Of a stretch of DNA of 64,000 nucleotides, positions 43,003 to 52,003 are shown piece after piece. Each line of letters starts with the position of its first letter. Positions within the stretch are counted from its first letter, which is position 1. The DNA is from Tropicibacter alexandrii (lineage in GTDB: Bacteria; Pseudomonadota; Alphaproteobacteria; Rhodobacterales; Rhodobacteraceae). The stretch lies in NCBI RefSeq assembly GCF_003667315.2, contig NZ_RCTZ02000020.1, positions 1 to 64,000 on the forward strand. Reading direction: 5' to 3'. The notes beneath the pieces are model-generated. The model saw nothing but the letters and a program-made list of their open reading frames with translations. It was not told the DNA's origin and made no database searches. Made by a program: the position numbers and the translations under genes.

Positions 43003-44115
43003 TCAGACGTCTTTCCAAGCCGCCGCGCGGGACGAGGACTGGATCGTCTCGACAAGGTGCTGGATGCGCGCGCCCGCGCGAAAGTTGAACGGCTCGGGCG
43101 TGTTGCCCGCCACCGCGTCCAGAAAGCCCGCCGCCTCGATTGCCTTGAGATCGTTGAAGCCGATCTGGTGCCCCGGCGCGACGCAGAACCGCCCATAAGG
43201 CGCGTGATCCGGCGCGGCCTCGATCCGGCGAAAGCCTTGCCTGCCGGGGGCGTCCCCGGTGCTGTAGAAATGCAGCTCGTTGAAGCGTTCCTGCGAAAAA
43301 CACAGCGCGCCGCGCGTTCCGTAGACCTCGAAATCGTGCTGCATCTTGCGGCCCGTGGCGATCCAGTTGCCTTCGATCGACCCGGTGGCACCGTTTTCAA
43401 ACCGAAGAAAGGCGCGGCCCACATCGTCGACCTCGACCGCGCGGGTGCCGCCTTGGCCGTCGGGGCGGGTGCCGATCATCGTCACGCAATCGCCCATGAC
43501 GCGGGTGATCGGCCCCAGCAGGAATTCCGCCGTGGCAAGCGCGTGGCTGCCAATGTCAGCCAGCGCGCCGCCCCCCGCCGGATCGTGGCGAAAGGTAAAC
43601 GGGGCGGTGGCGTCGGCCATGTAATCCTCGGCATGCAGGCCGCGATAGCCACGGATCTCGCCCAGCTCGCCACCGGCAATCATGTCGCGCGCCAGCCGCA
43701 GCATCGGGTTGCAGAGATAGTTGAAGCCGACCTGCGTTGTCACCCCGGCGCGCTCTGCCGCCTCGGCCATCGCGCGCGCGTCGCTGGCCAAGGGGGCCAG
43801 CGGTTTCTCGCAATAGACGTGTTTCCCGGCGGCGATGGAGGCCAGCGCCATCTCCTTGTGCAGGGCATTTGGGGCGGTGATGTTGATGACGTCGATCTCG
43901 GGGTTTGCGACCATCGCGCGCCAATCGTCGGTCGCATGGGCAAAGCCAAAGGCGCTGGCGGCGCGTTCGGCCAAGGGCATGGTCGCGTCGGCCAGCGTGT
44001 GGAAGGCCAGCCGGTAGGGCAGGTCAAAGACTTTCTCGGCGGTGGCATAGCCAAAGGCATGGGCCTTGCCCATGAAGCCCGATCCGATCAGGCCGATGGT
44101 CAGGGTCGGTTTCAT
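43003..44115 (-). CDS. Gfo/Idh/MocA family oxidoreductase
   Basis: A 370-residue NAD(P)-dependent dehydrogenase: Rossmann motif GLIGSGFMGKAHA, catalytic-region CEKPLAP, and GGALADIGSHALA with the family's D and H. Relatives act on inositols, inososes or other polyols. It lies at the end of the iolG/aldehyde dehydrogenase/aldolase/hydroxyacid dehydrogenase operon and overlaps the hydroxyacid dehydrogenase gene by ATGA, so it probably handles an isomer of the same substrate. Confidence 0.92.
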   Translation of the reverse strand: MKPTLTIGLIGSGFMGKAHAFGYATAEKVFDLPYRLAFHTLADATMPLAERAASAFGFAHATDDWRAMVANPEIDVINITAPNALHKEMALASIAAGKHVYCEKPLAPLASDARAMAEAAERAGVTTQVGFNYLCNPMLRLARDMIAGGELGEIRGYRGLHAEDYMADATAPFTFRHDPAGGGALADIGSHALATAEFLLGPITRVMGDCVTMIGTRPDGQGGTRAVEVDDVGRAFLRFENGATGSIEGNWIATGRKMQHDFEVYGTRGALCFSQERFNELHFYSTGDAPGRQGFRRIEAAPDHAPYGRFCVAPGHQIGFNDLKAIEAAGFLDAVAGNTPEPFNFRAGARIQHLVETIQSSSRAAAWKDV

Positions 44116-45068
44116 ATCTGGGTCCTGTTGACGATCAGGTCCGGGTCCAGCGTCCCGGACAGGAAATCGAGGATGTTCTGGGCCGAGCCGATGGCCATGC
44201 GTTCCGCCGCGCCCTCGGTCACGCCCGCGATATGCGGGGACAGGATCAGCTGGTCGAATTGCAGCAACGGGTGGTCCGGGGCAGGGGGTTCCTGCTCGAA
44301 CACATCCAGCCCGGCGGCGCCAAGATGGCCGCTGCGCAGGGCGTCTGCCAGCGCGGTCTCATCGACGATGCCGCCGCGTGCGGTGTTCACGAGGATCGCG
44401 CCGGGTTTCATCATCGCCAGTTCGGGCGCGCCGATCAGCGGGCGCTCGCCCTTGGGCGCGCTGATCGAGACGACATCGGCCCAGGCCAGCGCCTCGGCCA
44501 GATCGTCCATCGCGGCGACCGGCCCGTCGGGCCAGCCGTGCCGTGACAGCCACGGATCATATGCGCGGATGTCCATGCCGAAGCCCGCCATCATCTGCGC
44601 CACGTGCCGCCCGATCCGGCCAAAGCCCGCGATCAGCAGGCAGCGCCCGCGTAGGTCTTGGGATTCGAGCGTGTTGCGCCAGCCCCACGGGCCTTGGCGC
44701 ACCGATGCGTCGGCCCGCACTGCGCGTTTCGCGCAGGCGAGGATCATCATGCAGGCATGCTCGGCCACCGAATAGCTGTTCACATCGCCACAAACCGCCA
44801 GCGGAATGCCCCGCGCGGTCAGCGCCGCCACGTCCACCGCGTCATAGCCGACCCCGTGGCGCGAGACGATGCGCAAGCGGTCCGCCTTTGCCACCGTTTC
44901 GGCGCTGAGCGGCTGGGTGCGGATCAGCAGCGCGTCGGCCTCGGCGATGAAGGGGGCGTAGCTCTCCTCTGAAATCTCGTCGATATAGCGCACGGACATG
45001 TTCGGAGCGCCGTCCAGAACGGCCCGCCCGACGGGGTGCAGTTTTCCCGCGACTAGTACCTGTGGCAT
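44112..45068 (-). CDS. D-2-hydroxyacid dehydrogenase (NAD)
   Basis: A 318-residue protein of the 3-phosphoglycerate/hydroxypyruvate reductase family. NAD motif IAGFGRIGRHVA, catalytic Arg in NTARGG, Glu in DVFEQEPP and His in LSPHIAGV are all present. It should interconvert a 2-keto and a 2-hydroxy acid, such as a product of the upstream aldolase. ATG 45068 overlaps the aldolase stop (TGATG). Confidence 0.92.
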   Translation of the reverse strand: MPQVLVAGKLHPVGRAVLDGAPNMSVRYIDEISEESYAPFIAEADALLIRTQPLSAETVAKADRLRIVSRHGVGYDAVDVAALTARGIPLAVCGDVNSYSVAEHACMMILACAKRAVRADASVRQGPWGWRNTLESQDLRGRCLLIAGFGRIGRHVAQMMAGFGMDIRAYDPWLSRHGWPDGPVAAMDDLAEALAWADVVSISAPKGERPLIGAPELAMMKPGAILVNTARGGIVDETALADALRSGHLGAAGLDVFEQEPPAPDHPLLQFDQLILSPHIAGVTEGAAERMAIGSAQNILDFLSGTLDPDLIVNRTQI

Positions 45069-45877
45069 CAATAGGCCCCTTCGGTCGGGGTCTTGTCCGG
45101 CTGCGCCGACAGCCCTCGGAACGCATCGACCGAGGCCTTGGCCGCCCCGGCCAGCAACCGCGTGTCGCCGGACACCGTCACCATGTCAAAGCCCCAGCCG
45201 ACCGCGCGCGCGGCATAGTCGGGCGTGCCGCAATGCAGCGCCGCCTTGATGCCTTGCGCGTGCGATACCGCGACGATGCGTTGAAGCGCCTCGATCATCT
45301 CGGGTTCCTCGCGGTCGAAACCGGGGGGGTATTTGCCATCATGCAGCGAAAAGGTCAGATCCGCAGGGCCCACATAGATGCCGTCCAGTCCGGGCGTGGT
45401 GGCGATGGCTTCGAGATTGGTCATGGCCTGTTTCGTCTCGACCATGGCCCAGCCGATGATCTTGTCATTGGCCTCCTGCGGGATGCCTGCCCCCTGCGCA
45501 TACATCGCCCGCGTCGGGCCAAAGCTGCGCTGGCCCAGGGGGGGATAGCGCAGATAGCTGACGAATTCGGCGGCCTGTTCGGGGGTGTTGATCATCGGGC
45601 AGATGACCTGCATCGCGCCCGCATCCAGCGCCTTCATGATGGCGGCCGGGTCCAGCCACGGCACGCGCGCACCGATGGTGACGCCGCTGGCCCGCATCGC
45701 CTGAAACATCGGCAGCAGGTCGGAATAATCGACCGCGCCGTGTTGCCAGTCGATGCTGATCGCGTCATAGCCCTGCGCCGCCATGATTTCCGCGACAAAG
45801 GGACTGGCGATGGACAGCCAGCCATGCAGCACCGGTTTGCCCTGATCCCACAGGCCCTTGACCTTGTTCTCGATCAT
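45068..45877 (-). CDS. HpcH/HpaI aldolase family protein
   Basis: A 269-residue class II pyruvate aldolase fold. The catalytic Arg (IGARVPWLDP), metal-binding Glu (MVETKQAMTNLEAI) and Asp (YVGPADLTFS) are present. Such enzymes cleave 4-hydroxy-2-keto acids to pyruvate and an aldehyde (for example keto-deoxy sugar acids). In this operon, followed by a hydroxyacid dehydrogenase and preceded by an aldehyde dehydrogenase, it suggests an aldol route at the end of the inositol-like pathway. Confidence 0.92.
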   Translation of the reverse strand: MIENKVKGLWDQGKPVLHGWLSIASPFVAEIMAAQGYDAISIDWQHGAVDYSDLLPMFQAMRASGVTIGARVPWLDPAAIMKALDAGAMQVICPMINTPEQAAEFVSYLRYPPLGQRSFGPTRAMYAQGAGIPQEANDKIIGWAMVETKQAMTNLEAIATTPGLDGIYVGPADLTFSLHDGKYPPGFDREEPEMIEALQRIVAVSHAQGIKAALHCGTPDYAARAVGWGFDMVTVSGDTRLLAGAAKASVDAFRGLSAQPDKTPTEGAY

Positions 45878-45889
45878 GTCCTTCCCCCC

Positions 45890-47326
45890 TCAAAAGACCA
45901 TTTGGGTCAGCTTGGTGTCGAGGTAATCGGCAATCCCCTCGACGCCGCCTTCGCGACCCATGCCCGAGAAATTCGTACCGCCAAAGGGCACCTCGGACGC
46001 GGCCAGCGCGAAGGAATTGATGCCCACCATCCCGGCCTTGAGCGCGGCCTGCGTGCGGCGCGCGCGGTCCGGCGAGCGGGTAAAGGCATAGGCGGCCAGC
46101 CCCATATCCGAGGCATTGGCCCGGCTCAGCGCCTCATCCTCGTCGGCAAAGCGGGTGATCGCCGCGACGGGGCCGAAATTCTCGTCGGCAAAGACGGTCA
46201 TGTCGTCGGTGACATGGGTCAGCACGGTGGGTTCGTAGAAATGCCCCTCGTTGAAGCCCGCCGCCCGTTGACCGCCGGTTTCCAGCCGCGCGCCCTGCGC
46301 AACCGCGTCCTGCACGATGCCGTCGATCTCGGACAGGCGGCGCGCATTGATGAGCGGGCCCATGGTCGTGGCAGGCGCAAGCCCGTCGCCAAGCGTGATG
46401 GCCCGCGCCCGGGTCACGAAGCCCTCGACAAAGGCGTCATGCAGCGACTCGTGGATAAAGAAGCGGTCCGGCGTGACGCAGACCTGCCCGCAATTTGCGA
46501 ATTTCGTCGGAACGACCGCGTCCAGCGCCGCCTGCAGATCGGCATCGTCATAGAGGATGAACGGCGCGTTGCCGCCCAGTTCCATCGAGACCTTCTTCAC
46601 CGTCTCGGCGGCGTCGCGGATCATCTGCTGACCGACGCGGGTCGATCCGGTGAGCGACACCTTGCGGACGCGCGTGTCGGCCATGATCACGTCATAGGTC
46701 GCGGCGGTCGTGCCTGCGACAAGGTTCACGGCCCCCTCGGGCAGGCCCACATCGCGCAGGCAGTCGGTCATGATCATCGCCACACCCGGCGTCTGCGAGG
46801 AGGGCCGCAGCACCACCGGGCATCCCGCAGCCAGCGCCGGGGCCAGCTTGCGGGCGGGCAGCGCGGCGGGGAAGTTCCACGCGGTGAAGGCGCCGACGAT
46901 GCCGACCGGCTCCTGCGTCACCTCGAAGCGCCCGCCGGGCACGCGGGCCTCGACGATGCGGCCATAGATGCGGCGGGCCTCTTCGGCGTACCAGCGGAAC
47001 TGGTCGCAGGCGAGCGCCCATTCACGGCCTGCCTGCGCGAGCGGCTTGCCGGTCTCGGTCGAGATCATCTGCATGGCGTCATCGGTGCGCGCCAGCATGG
47101 CATCGGCGGCCTTGTGCAGCGCATCGGCGCGGTCAAAACCACCCATGTCGCGCAGCTTGGGCAGGGCATCGGCGGCGGCATCGACGGCGGCGCGGGTGTC
47201 GTCGGCGGTGGCGGCGGCCAGCGTCCCCAGCGGCTTTTCCGATACCGGAGAGAAGACCGCCAAATCGGCGCCGCCCGCCTGCCAGCCGCCCCCGATGAAA
47301 CAGCCGAAATCGGCGTAAAGGGTCAT
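45890..47326 (-). CDS. aldehyde dehydrogenase, succinate-semialdehyde type
   Basis: A 478-residue NAD(P)-dependent enzyme that oxidises an aldehyde to an acid. Catalytic C283 (CGQVC), E249 (MELGG) and N151 (WNFP) are in place. The cofactor Lys of the usual L-K-P motif is Arg here (VVLRPSS, R174), a known but less common variant. It is not an IolA/MMSDH-type CoA-acylating enzyme by its motif pattern. Overlaps iolG by ATGA and precedes the aldolase by 12 bases. Confidence 0.9.
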   Translation of the reverse strand: MTLYADFGCFIGGGWQAGGADLAVFSPVSEKPLGTLAAATADDTRAAVDAAADALPKLRDMGGFDRADALHKAADAMLARTDDAMQMISTETGKPLAQAGREWALACDQFRWYAEEARRIYGRIVEARVPGGRFEVTQEPVGIVGAFTAWNFPAALPARKLAPALAAGCPVVLRPSSQTPGVAMIMTDCLRDVGLPEGAVNLVAGTTAATYDVIMADTRVRKVSLTGSTRVGQQMIRDAAETVKKVSMELGGNAPFILYDDADLQAALDAVVPTKFANCGQVCVTPDRFFIHESLHDAFVEGFVTRARAITLGDGLAPATTMGPLINARRLSEIDGIVQDAVAQGARLETGGQRAAGFNEGHFYEPTVLTHVTDDMTVFADENFGPVAAITRFADEDEALSRANASDMGLAAYAFTRSPDRARRTQAALKAGMVGINSFALAASEVPFGGTNFSGMGREGGVEGIADYLDTKLTQMVF

Positions 47327-48330
47327 GCCAGTTCCTCCACTTTGACGGGGCGTCCTTCGCGGACCGACAGGATCGCGGCCTCGGCCAGAACCAGCGCCTT
47401 GGCCCCGTCGTCAAAGCCGACGGGGGCGGGCTTGCCCTGCTCGACCGCATCGACGAAGGCGTCGATTTCGGCGGCGAAAGCCTGTGCATACCGCTCGATG
47501 AAAAAGTTCAGCAGCGGCGGTTGGCTCTCCGTGGCGCTTGCGTTGAACAGGCGCACCGTGCGCTCGGGGTGATTTTCCGAAAGCGCCATGCCCGCATCGC
47601 CAAAGGCCTCGACCCGCTGGTCATAGCCATAGACGGCGCGGCGCGAATTGGAGATCACGCATTGCTTGCCGCTGGCGGTCGTCATGGTCACGGTCACCGT
47701 GTCGTAATCGTCGCAGCGCGCCATCAGATCGGGGTCGACAAGGCGCGCGCCGATGGCCGAAACGGTGGTGAAGTCCTCGCCCATGATGAAGCGCGCCATG
47801 TCGAAATCGTGGATCGTCATATCGCGGAAAATGCCGCCCGAGACCTCGATATAGGCGGCGGGGGCCATGCCCGGATCGCGCGAGGTGATCGTGACCTGAT
47901 GTACCTCGCCGATCTGCCCGGCCTCGATCGCCTGCCGGACGCCCGCATGACCACGGTCGAAACGGCGGACAAAGCCCAGCATGATCGGCAAATCCGTGCC
48001 CTTGATCCGCTCGGCGCAGAGTTTGACCCGGTCCAGCGACAGGTCGATGGGCTTTTCGCACAGCACCGGCTTGCCCGCCGCGATGGCCGCTTCGAGCAGG
48101 TCCGCATGGGTGGGCGTCGAGGTGGCGATCAGCACCGCGTCGACCTCGGTCGAGGCCAGCACCGCCTCGGCGCTGTCGAACTTGGTCACGCCCAGTGTTT
48201 CGGCAATATCCTGCGCGGCGGCGTCGACCACATCGAACACCCCCGCCAGCGTTGCGCGGGGATGGGTGTGGATGTTCTCGGCATGCATGCGGCCAATCCG
48301 GCCACAGCCGAGCACGGCGATTTTCAACAT
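47323..48330 (-). CDS. iolG: inositol 2-dehydrogenase
   Basis: A 335-residue Gfo/Idh/MocA-fold enzyme. Rossmann motif VLGCGRIGRMHAENI, K93 in CEKPID, D169 and H173 in FRDMTIHDFDMARF match the IolG catalytic set (K, D, H). It oxidises myo-inositol to 2-keto-myo-inositol. First gene of the minus-strand operon; divergent from iolD with two operator-like palindromes between. Confidence 0.93.
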   Translation of the reverse strand: MLKIAVLGCGRIGRMHAENIHTHPRATLAGVFDVVDAAAQDIAETLGVTKFDSAEAVLASTEVDAVLIATSTPTHADLLEAAIAAGKPVLCEKPIDLSLDRVKLCAERIKGTDLPIMLGFVRRFDRGHAGVRQAIEAGQIGEVHQVTITSRDPGMAPAAYIEVSGGIFRDMTIHDFDMARFIMGEDFTTVSAIGARLVDPDLMARCDDYDTVTVTMTTASGKQCVISNSRRAVYGYDQRVEAFGDAGMALSENHPERTVRLFNASATESQPPLLNFFIERYAQAFAAEIDAFVDAVEQGKPAPVGFDDGAKALVLAEAAILSVREGRPVKVEELA

Positions 48331-48345
48331 GGAATCCTCCCTCGG

Positions 48346-48358
48346 AATTTGTGCAATG
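48346..48358. promoter_or_regulatory. putative RpiR operator between iolG and iolD, site 1
   Basis: AATTTGTGCAATG, related to the sites at 42948 and 48390, lies 16 bases before the iolG start. Confidence 0.4.
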
Positions 48359-48389
48359 ATCGTTGCGGAATGAAAACTTTGTCAATATA

Positions 48390-48402
48390 CATTTCTGAAA
48401 TG
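48390..48402. promoter_or_regulatory. putative RpiR operator between iolG and iolD, site 2
   Basis: CATTTC-T-GAAATG is a perfect 13-base palindrome, 27 bases before the iolD start. Together with site 1 it covers the divergent promoters. Confidence 0.5.
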
Positions 48403-48428
48403 AGGAGAATCTGACGGGAGGACGGCTC

Positions 48429-50303
48429 ATGGCCGACGGGACAATTCGCCTGACGATGGGGCAGGCTGTGGTGCGCTACCTGTGTGCGCAATTCACGATG
48501 ATCGACGGCGAAAAGGTGCCTTTGTTCGCGGGCGTGTTCGGCATCTTCGGCCATGGCAACGTGACGTGCCTCAGCGAGGCGCTGGAACAGGTGCAGGACC
48601 AATTGCCGACATGGCGCGGCCAGAACGAGCAGTCCATGGCGCTGGCGGCGGTGGGCTTTGCCAAGGCGAAACTGCGCCGTCAGATCATGATCGCGACCTC
48701 CTCGGTCGGGCCGGGGGCGACGAATATGATCACCGCCGCAGGCACGGCCCATGCCAACCGCCTGCCGCTGTTGCTGCTGGCCGGGGACACCTATGTCAAC
48801 CGCCTGCCGGACCCGGTGTTGCAACAGGTCGAGCATTACGGCGATCCGACGATCACGGTGAATGACGGGTTCAAGGCGGTGTCGCGCTATTGGGACCGGA
48901 TCGTGCATCCGGCGCAGATCCTGTCCTCGCTGCCCAATGCGCTGCGCGTCATGTTGGACCCCGCCGATTGCGGCCCGGCCTTCATCGGGCTGCCGCAGGA
49001 TATTCAGGAAATCGCCTACGACTATCCCGAGGCGTTCTTTGCCGAGAAGGTCTGGGAAATCCCGCGCCCGCGCCCCGCGCGCAGCGAGATCGACAAGGCG
49101 GTGGCCTTGCTGAAGACTGCCAAGGCGCCGTTCATCATCTCGGGCGGTGGCGTGCGCTATTCCGGGGCCGGTCAGGCGCTGGCGGAGTTCGCGGTGAAAC
49201 GCGGCATCCCCTTTACCGAGACCATCGCGGGCAAAGCGGCGGTGGTCCATGACCACCCGGCCTATACCGGCGCGATGGGGATCGAGGGCACCGACGCGGC
49301 GAAAGCCATGGCCGAGACGGCGGATGTGGTGATTGCCGTGGGCACGCGCTTGCAGGATTTCACCACCGGGTCGTGGACGACCTTTGCCAAGGATGCGACG
49401 TTCATCAACATCAACGCCGCGCGCTTTGACGCGTCCAAGCATTTTGCCCAGCCGGTCGTGGGCGATGCGCTGGAATGCCTGTCTGAGCTGGATGCGGCGC
49501 TGGGGGACTGGGCCTGCGATCCGGCGCAGATGACCCGCGCGCAGGAGCTTTATGCCGAGTGGAACAAGGGGCTCGACGCGTGGCAGGCCGCCGACAACGC
49601 CGAGGTGCCCAGCTATGCGCAGGTCATCAAGGTGGTGAACGATCACGCCACGGTGGACGATACCATGGTCACGGCAGCGGGCGGCTTGCCCGGCGAGACG
49701 GCCAAGAACTGGCGGGTGAAGGCGCCCAACACCTATGATCTGGAATTCGGCTTTTCCTGCATGGGTTACGAGATCGCCGGGGGCTGGGGCCATGCCATGG
49801 CCAAGGTCCAGCCCGATGGCACCCAAAAGGGCGTGCCCATCGTCATGGTCGGCGATGGCAGCTACATGATGATGAACTCGGATATCTACTCGACGGTCTT
49901 GACCGGCCACAAGATGATCGTCGTGGTCTGCGACAATGGCGGGTTCGGGGTCATCAACCGGCTTCAGACGGGGATGGGCGTGCCGGGGTTCAACTGCCTG
50001 CTCAAGGATGCGCGCATCCAGAACAAGGACAACCCGCAACACGTGGACTTCGCCGCCCATGCCCGCGCCATGGGGGCCGAGGCGCGGTTCTGCGAAAGCC
50101 TCGCCGATCTGGGCGACGCGATGGATTGGGCGCAGGGCACCGACCGCACGACCGTTCTGGTGATCAACTCGGATGCCTACAAATGGACCGATGGCGGGGC
50201 CGATTGGTATGTCGGCGTGCCCGAGATCAACGACCGCGACAGCATCCGCAAGGCCCGCGAGGGGCAGGAAGCCTTCCGCGCCAAGCAGCGACGGGGGGTC
50301 TGA
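48429..50303 (+). CDS. iolD: 3D-(3,5/4)-trihydroxycyclohexane-1,2-dione acylhydrolase
   Basis: A 624-residue thiamine-diphosphate enzyme that opens the trihydroxycyclohexanedione ring in inositol catabolism. N-terminal GVFGIFGHGNVTCLSEAL and RGQNEQSMALAAVGFA are the IolD-typical binding regions, and GDGSYMMMNSD followed by CDNGGFGVIN is the ThDP motif. Length agrees with the family. Ribosome site GGGAGG before ATG 48429. Its stop overlaps the iolE ATG (TGATG). Confidence 0.96.
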   Translation: MADGTIRLTMGQAVVRYLCAQFTMIDGEKVPLFAGVFGIFGHGNVTCLSEALEQVQDQLPTWRGQNEQSMALAAVGFAKAKLRRQIMIATSSVGPGATNMITAAGTAHANRLPLLLLAGDTYVNRLPDPVLQQVEHYGDPTITVNDGFKAVSRYWDRIVHPAQILSSLPNALRVMLDPADCGPAFIGLPQDIQEIAYDYPEAFFAEKVWEIPRPRPARSEIDKAVALLKTAKAPFIISGGGVRYSGAGQALAEFAVKRGIPFTETIAGKAAVVHDHPAYTGAMGIEGTDAAKAMAETADVVIAVGTRLQDFTTGSWTTFAKDATFININAARFDASKHFAQPVVGDALECLSELDAALGDWACDPAQMTRAQELYAEWNKGLDAWQAADNAEVPSYAQVIKVVNDHATVDDTMVTAAGGLPGETAKNWRVKAPNTYDLEFGFSCMGYEIAGGWGHAMAKVQPDGTQKGVPIVMVGDGSYMMMNSDIYSTVLTGHKMIVVVCDNGGFGVINRLQTGMGVPGFNCLLKDARIQNKDNPQHVDFAAHARAMGAEARFCESLADLGDAMDWAQGTDRTTVLVINSDAYKWTDGGADWYVGVPEINDRDSIRKAREGQEAFRAKQRRGV

Positions 50304-51199
50304 TGCCAAAGGCGAAACTGGGCATCGCGCCGATTGCGTGGTGGAATGACGATCTGGCAGAGCTGTCCGACGATGTCAGCCTTGACGAATGCCTGCGACA
50401 GGCCGCCGAGGCGGGCCTGACCGGGATGGAGACCGGGCGGCGCTTTCCCATGGACATGGACGAACTGGGGCCGGTCCTTGCGCGGCACGGGATGTCTGTG
50501 TGTGGCGGCTGGTTTTCCGGCCTGCTTCTGGACGGCGATATCGAGGTCGAGAAAGAGCGGATCGCGCAGCAGCTTGCGTTCTTCAAGGCGGCGGGCGCGC
50601 CTTGCATCGTCTATGGCGAAACGGCGCGGTCGGTGCAGGGCGAACGCCAAACGCCGCTGGCGCAAAAGCCGGTCCTGACCGAGGCCGAGATGGCTGCCTA
50701 TGGGCGCAAGATCAGCGATTTCGCCGATTGGTGCGCGGGCGAGGGGATGCCCATCGCCTATCACCACCACATGGCGGCGGTCGTGGAAACCGAGGCCGAA
50801 CTTGACCTGCTGATGAAGCATTCCTCGGTGTCGCTGTTGTTCGACGCAGGCCACATGGCCTTTGCCGGGGGTGACAATTTCCGGGTGATCGACAATCACC
50901 ACGCCCGGATCACCCATGTGCATACAAAGGACATTCGCCGCGCCGTGGTGGATGGGCTGGACCGCACGCGGGAAAGCTTTCTCGAAGCGGTGATCAAGGG
51001 GGCCTTTACCGTGCCCGGCGACGGCTCGCTCGATTTCGAGGCCATCGTCAGGGCGCTGGCCGACACGGGCTACGAGGGCTGGTTCGTCATCGAAGCGGAA
51101 CAGGACCCGAAGGTCAGCCCGCCGCTTGAGATGGCGATCAAGGGGCGCAAGGAACTGAAACGCGTCATGGACGCAAGCGGATACGAGGTGACGACATGA
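50303..51199 (+). CDS. iolE: myo-inosose-2 dehydratase
   Basis: A 298-residue TIM-barrel enzyme of the AP-endonuclease-2/xylose-isomerase-like superfamily. The start (GIAPIAWWNDDL) is characteristic of IolE; metal-site regions AYHHHMAAVVE, LFDAGHMAF and HVHTKDIR are visible. It dehydrates 2-keto-myo-inositol to the dione that IolD hydrolyses. The open frame extends upstream into iolD; ATG 50303 is fixed by overlap. The stop overlaps the SDR start. Confidence 0.95.
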   Translation: MPKAKLGIAPIAWWNDDLAELSDDVSLDECLRQAAEAGLTGMETGRRFPMDMDELGPVLARHGMSVCGGWFSGLLLDGDIEVEKERIAQQLAFFKAAGAPCIVYGETARSVQGERQTPLAQKPVLTEAEMAAYGRKISDFADWCAGEGMPIAYHHHMAAVVETEAELDLLMKHSSVSLLFDAGHMAFAGGDNFRVIDNHHARITHVHTKDIRRAVVDGLDRTRESFLEAVIKGAFTVPGDGSLDFEAIVRALADTGYEGWFVIEAEQDPKVSPPLEMAIKGRKELKRVMDASGYEVTT

Positions 51200-52002
51200 A
51201 CAGCATCGATGGAAAGGTCGCCGTGATCACCGGCGGCACGCAAGGTCTGGGCGCGGCCATCGCGCGGGTATTTGCCGCCGCCGGTGCGGCGGGCATCGTG
51301 CTGGTCGGGCGCGGCGTCGAAAAGGGCCAGCGCGTCGCGGATGCGATCAAGGCCGAGCATGGCACCGATGTGCGCGTCGTCGCCGCCGATTTGGGCGTGA
51401 TCGACGATGTGCAGGCCCTCATCCCGCAGGTCGACGCCGCCTTTGGCCGGGTCGATATCCTTGTGAATGCCGCCGGTCTGACGGATCGCGGCAATATCCT
51501 CGATACCTCGCCCGAGCTGTTCGACCGCATGTTCGCCGTCAACACCCGCGCGCCCTTCTTCCTGATCCAAGACGCGGCCAAGGTGATGATCCGCGAAGGC
51601 ATCGAGGGCCGCATCGTCAATATCGGCTCGATGTCCGAACATGCGGGCCAGCCGTTCCTTGCGCCCTATTCCGCCTCGAAAGGCGCGCTGGCGACGCTGA
51701 CGCGCAATGCGGGCTACGCGCTGATGCGCAACCGGATTCACGTCAACCAACTGGCGATCGGCTGGATGAATTCCGACCATGAGCGCAAGCTGATCGAGGC
51801 GGAAACCGGCGATGCGGGCTTTATCGACCGCGCGGCGGCGGGCAAGCCCTTTGGGCGGATTCTCGACCCGGTCGAGGTCGCGAAGGCGGTGCTTTGGATG
51901 GCCTCCGACGACAGCGGCATGATGACCGGCGCCATCGTCAATTTCGACCAGTCGATCTGGGGCGCCTATGACGATGCGCCGACCCCGGACAAGGCCCTGT
52001 GA
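51196..52002 (+). CDS. SDR family oxidoreductase
   Basis: A 268-residue classical short-chain dehydrogenase. TGGTQGLGA (12-20), NAAG (91-94), S145, Y158 and K162 (YSASK) are the family motifs. It probably oxidises a polyol or inosose in the inositol-like operon. One base separates its stop from the next gene's start region; ATGA overlap with iolE. Confidence 0.92.
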   Translation: MNSIDGKVAVITGGTQGLGAAIARVFAAAGAAGIVLVGRGVEKGQRVADAIKAEHGTDVRVVAADLGVIDDVQALIPQVDAAFGRVDILVNAAGLTDRGNILDTSPELFDRMFAVNTRAPFFLIQDAAKVMIREGIEGRIVNIGSMSEHAGQPFLAPYSASKGALATLTRNAGYALMRNRIHVNQLAIGWMNSDHERKLIEAETGDAGFIDRAAAGKPFGRILDPVEVAKAVLWMASDDSGMMTGAIVNFDQSIWGAYDDAPTPDKAL

Positions 52003-52003
52003 C

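Noticed and set aside
48324-50309. 661-codon open frame on the minus strand
   Set aside because: Lies opposite iolD, which has complete family motifs. The antisense product has no recognisable domain.
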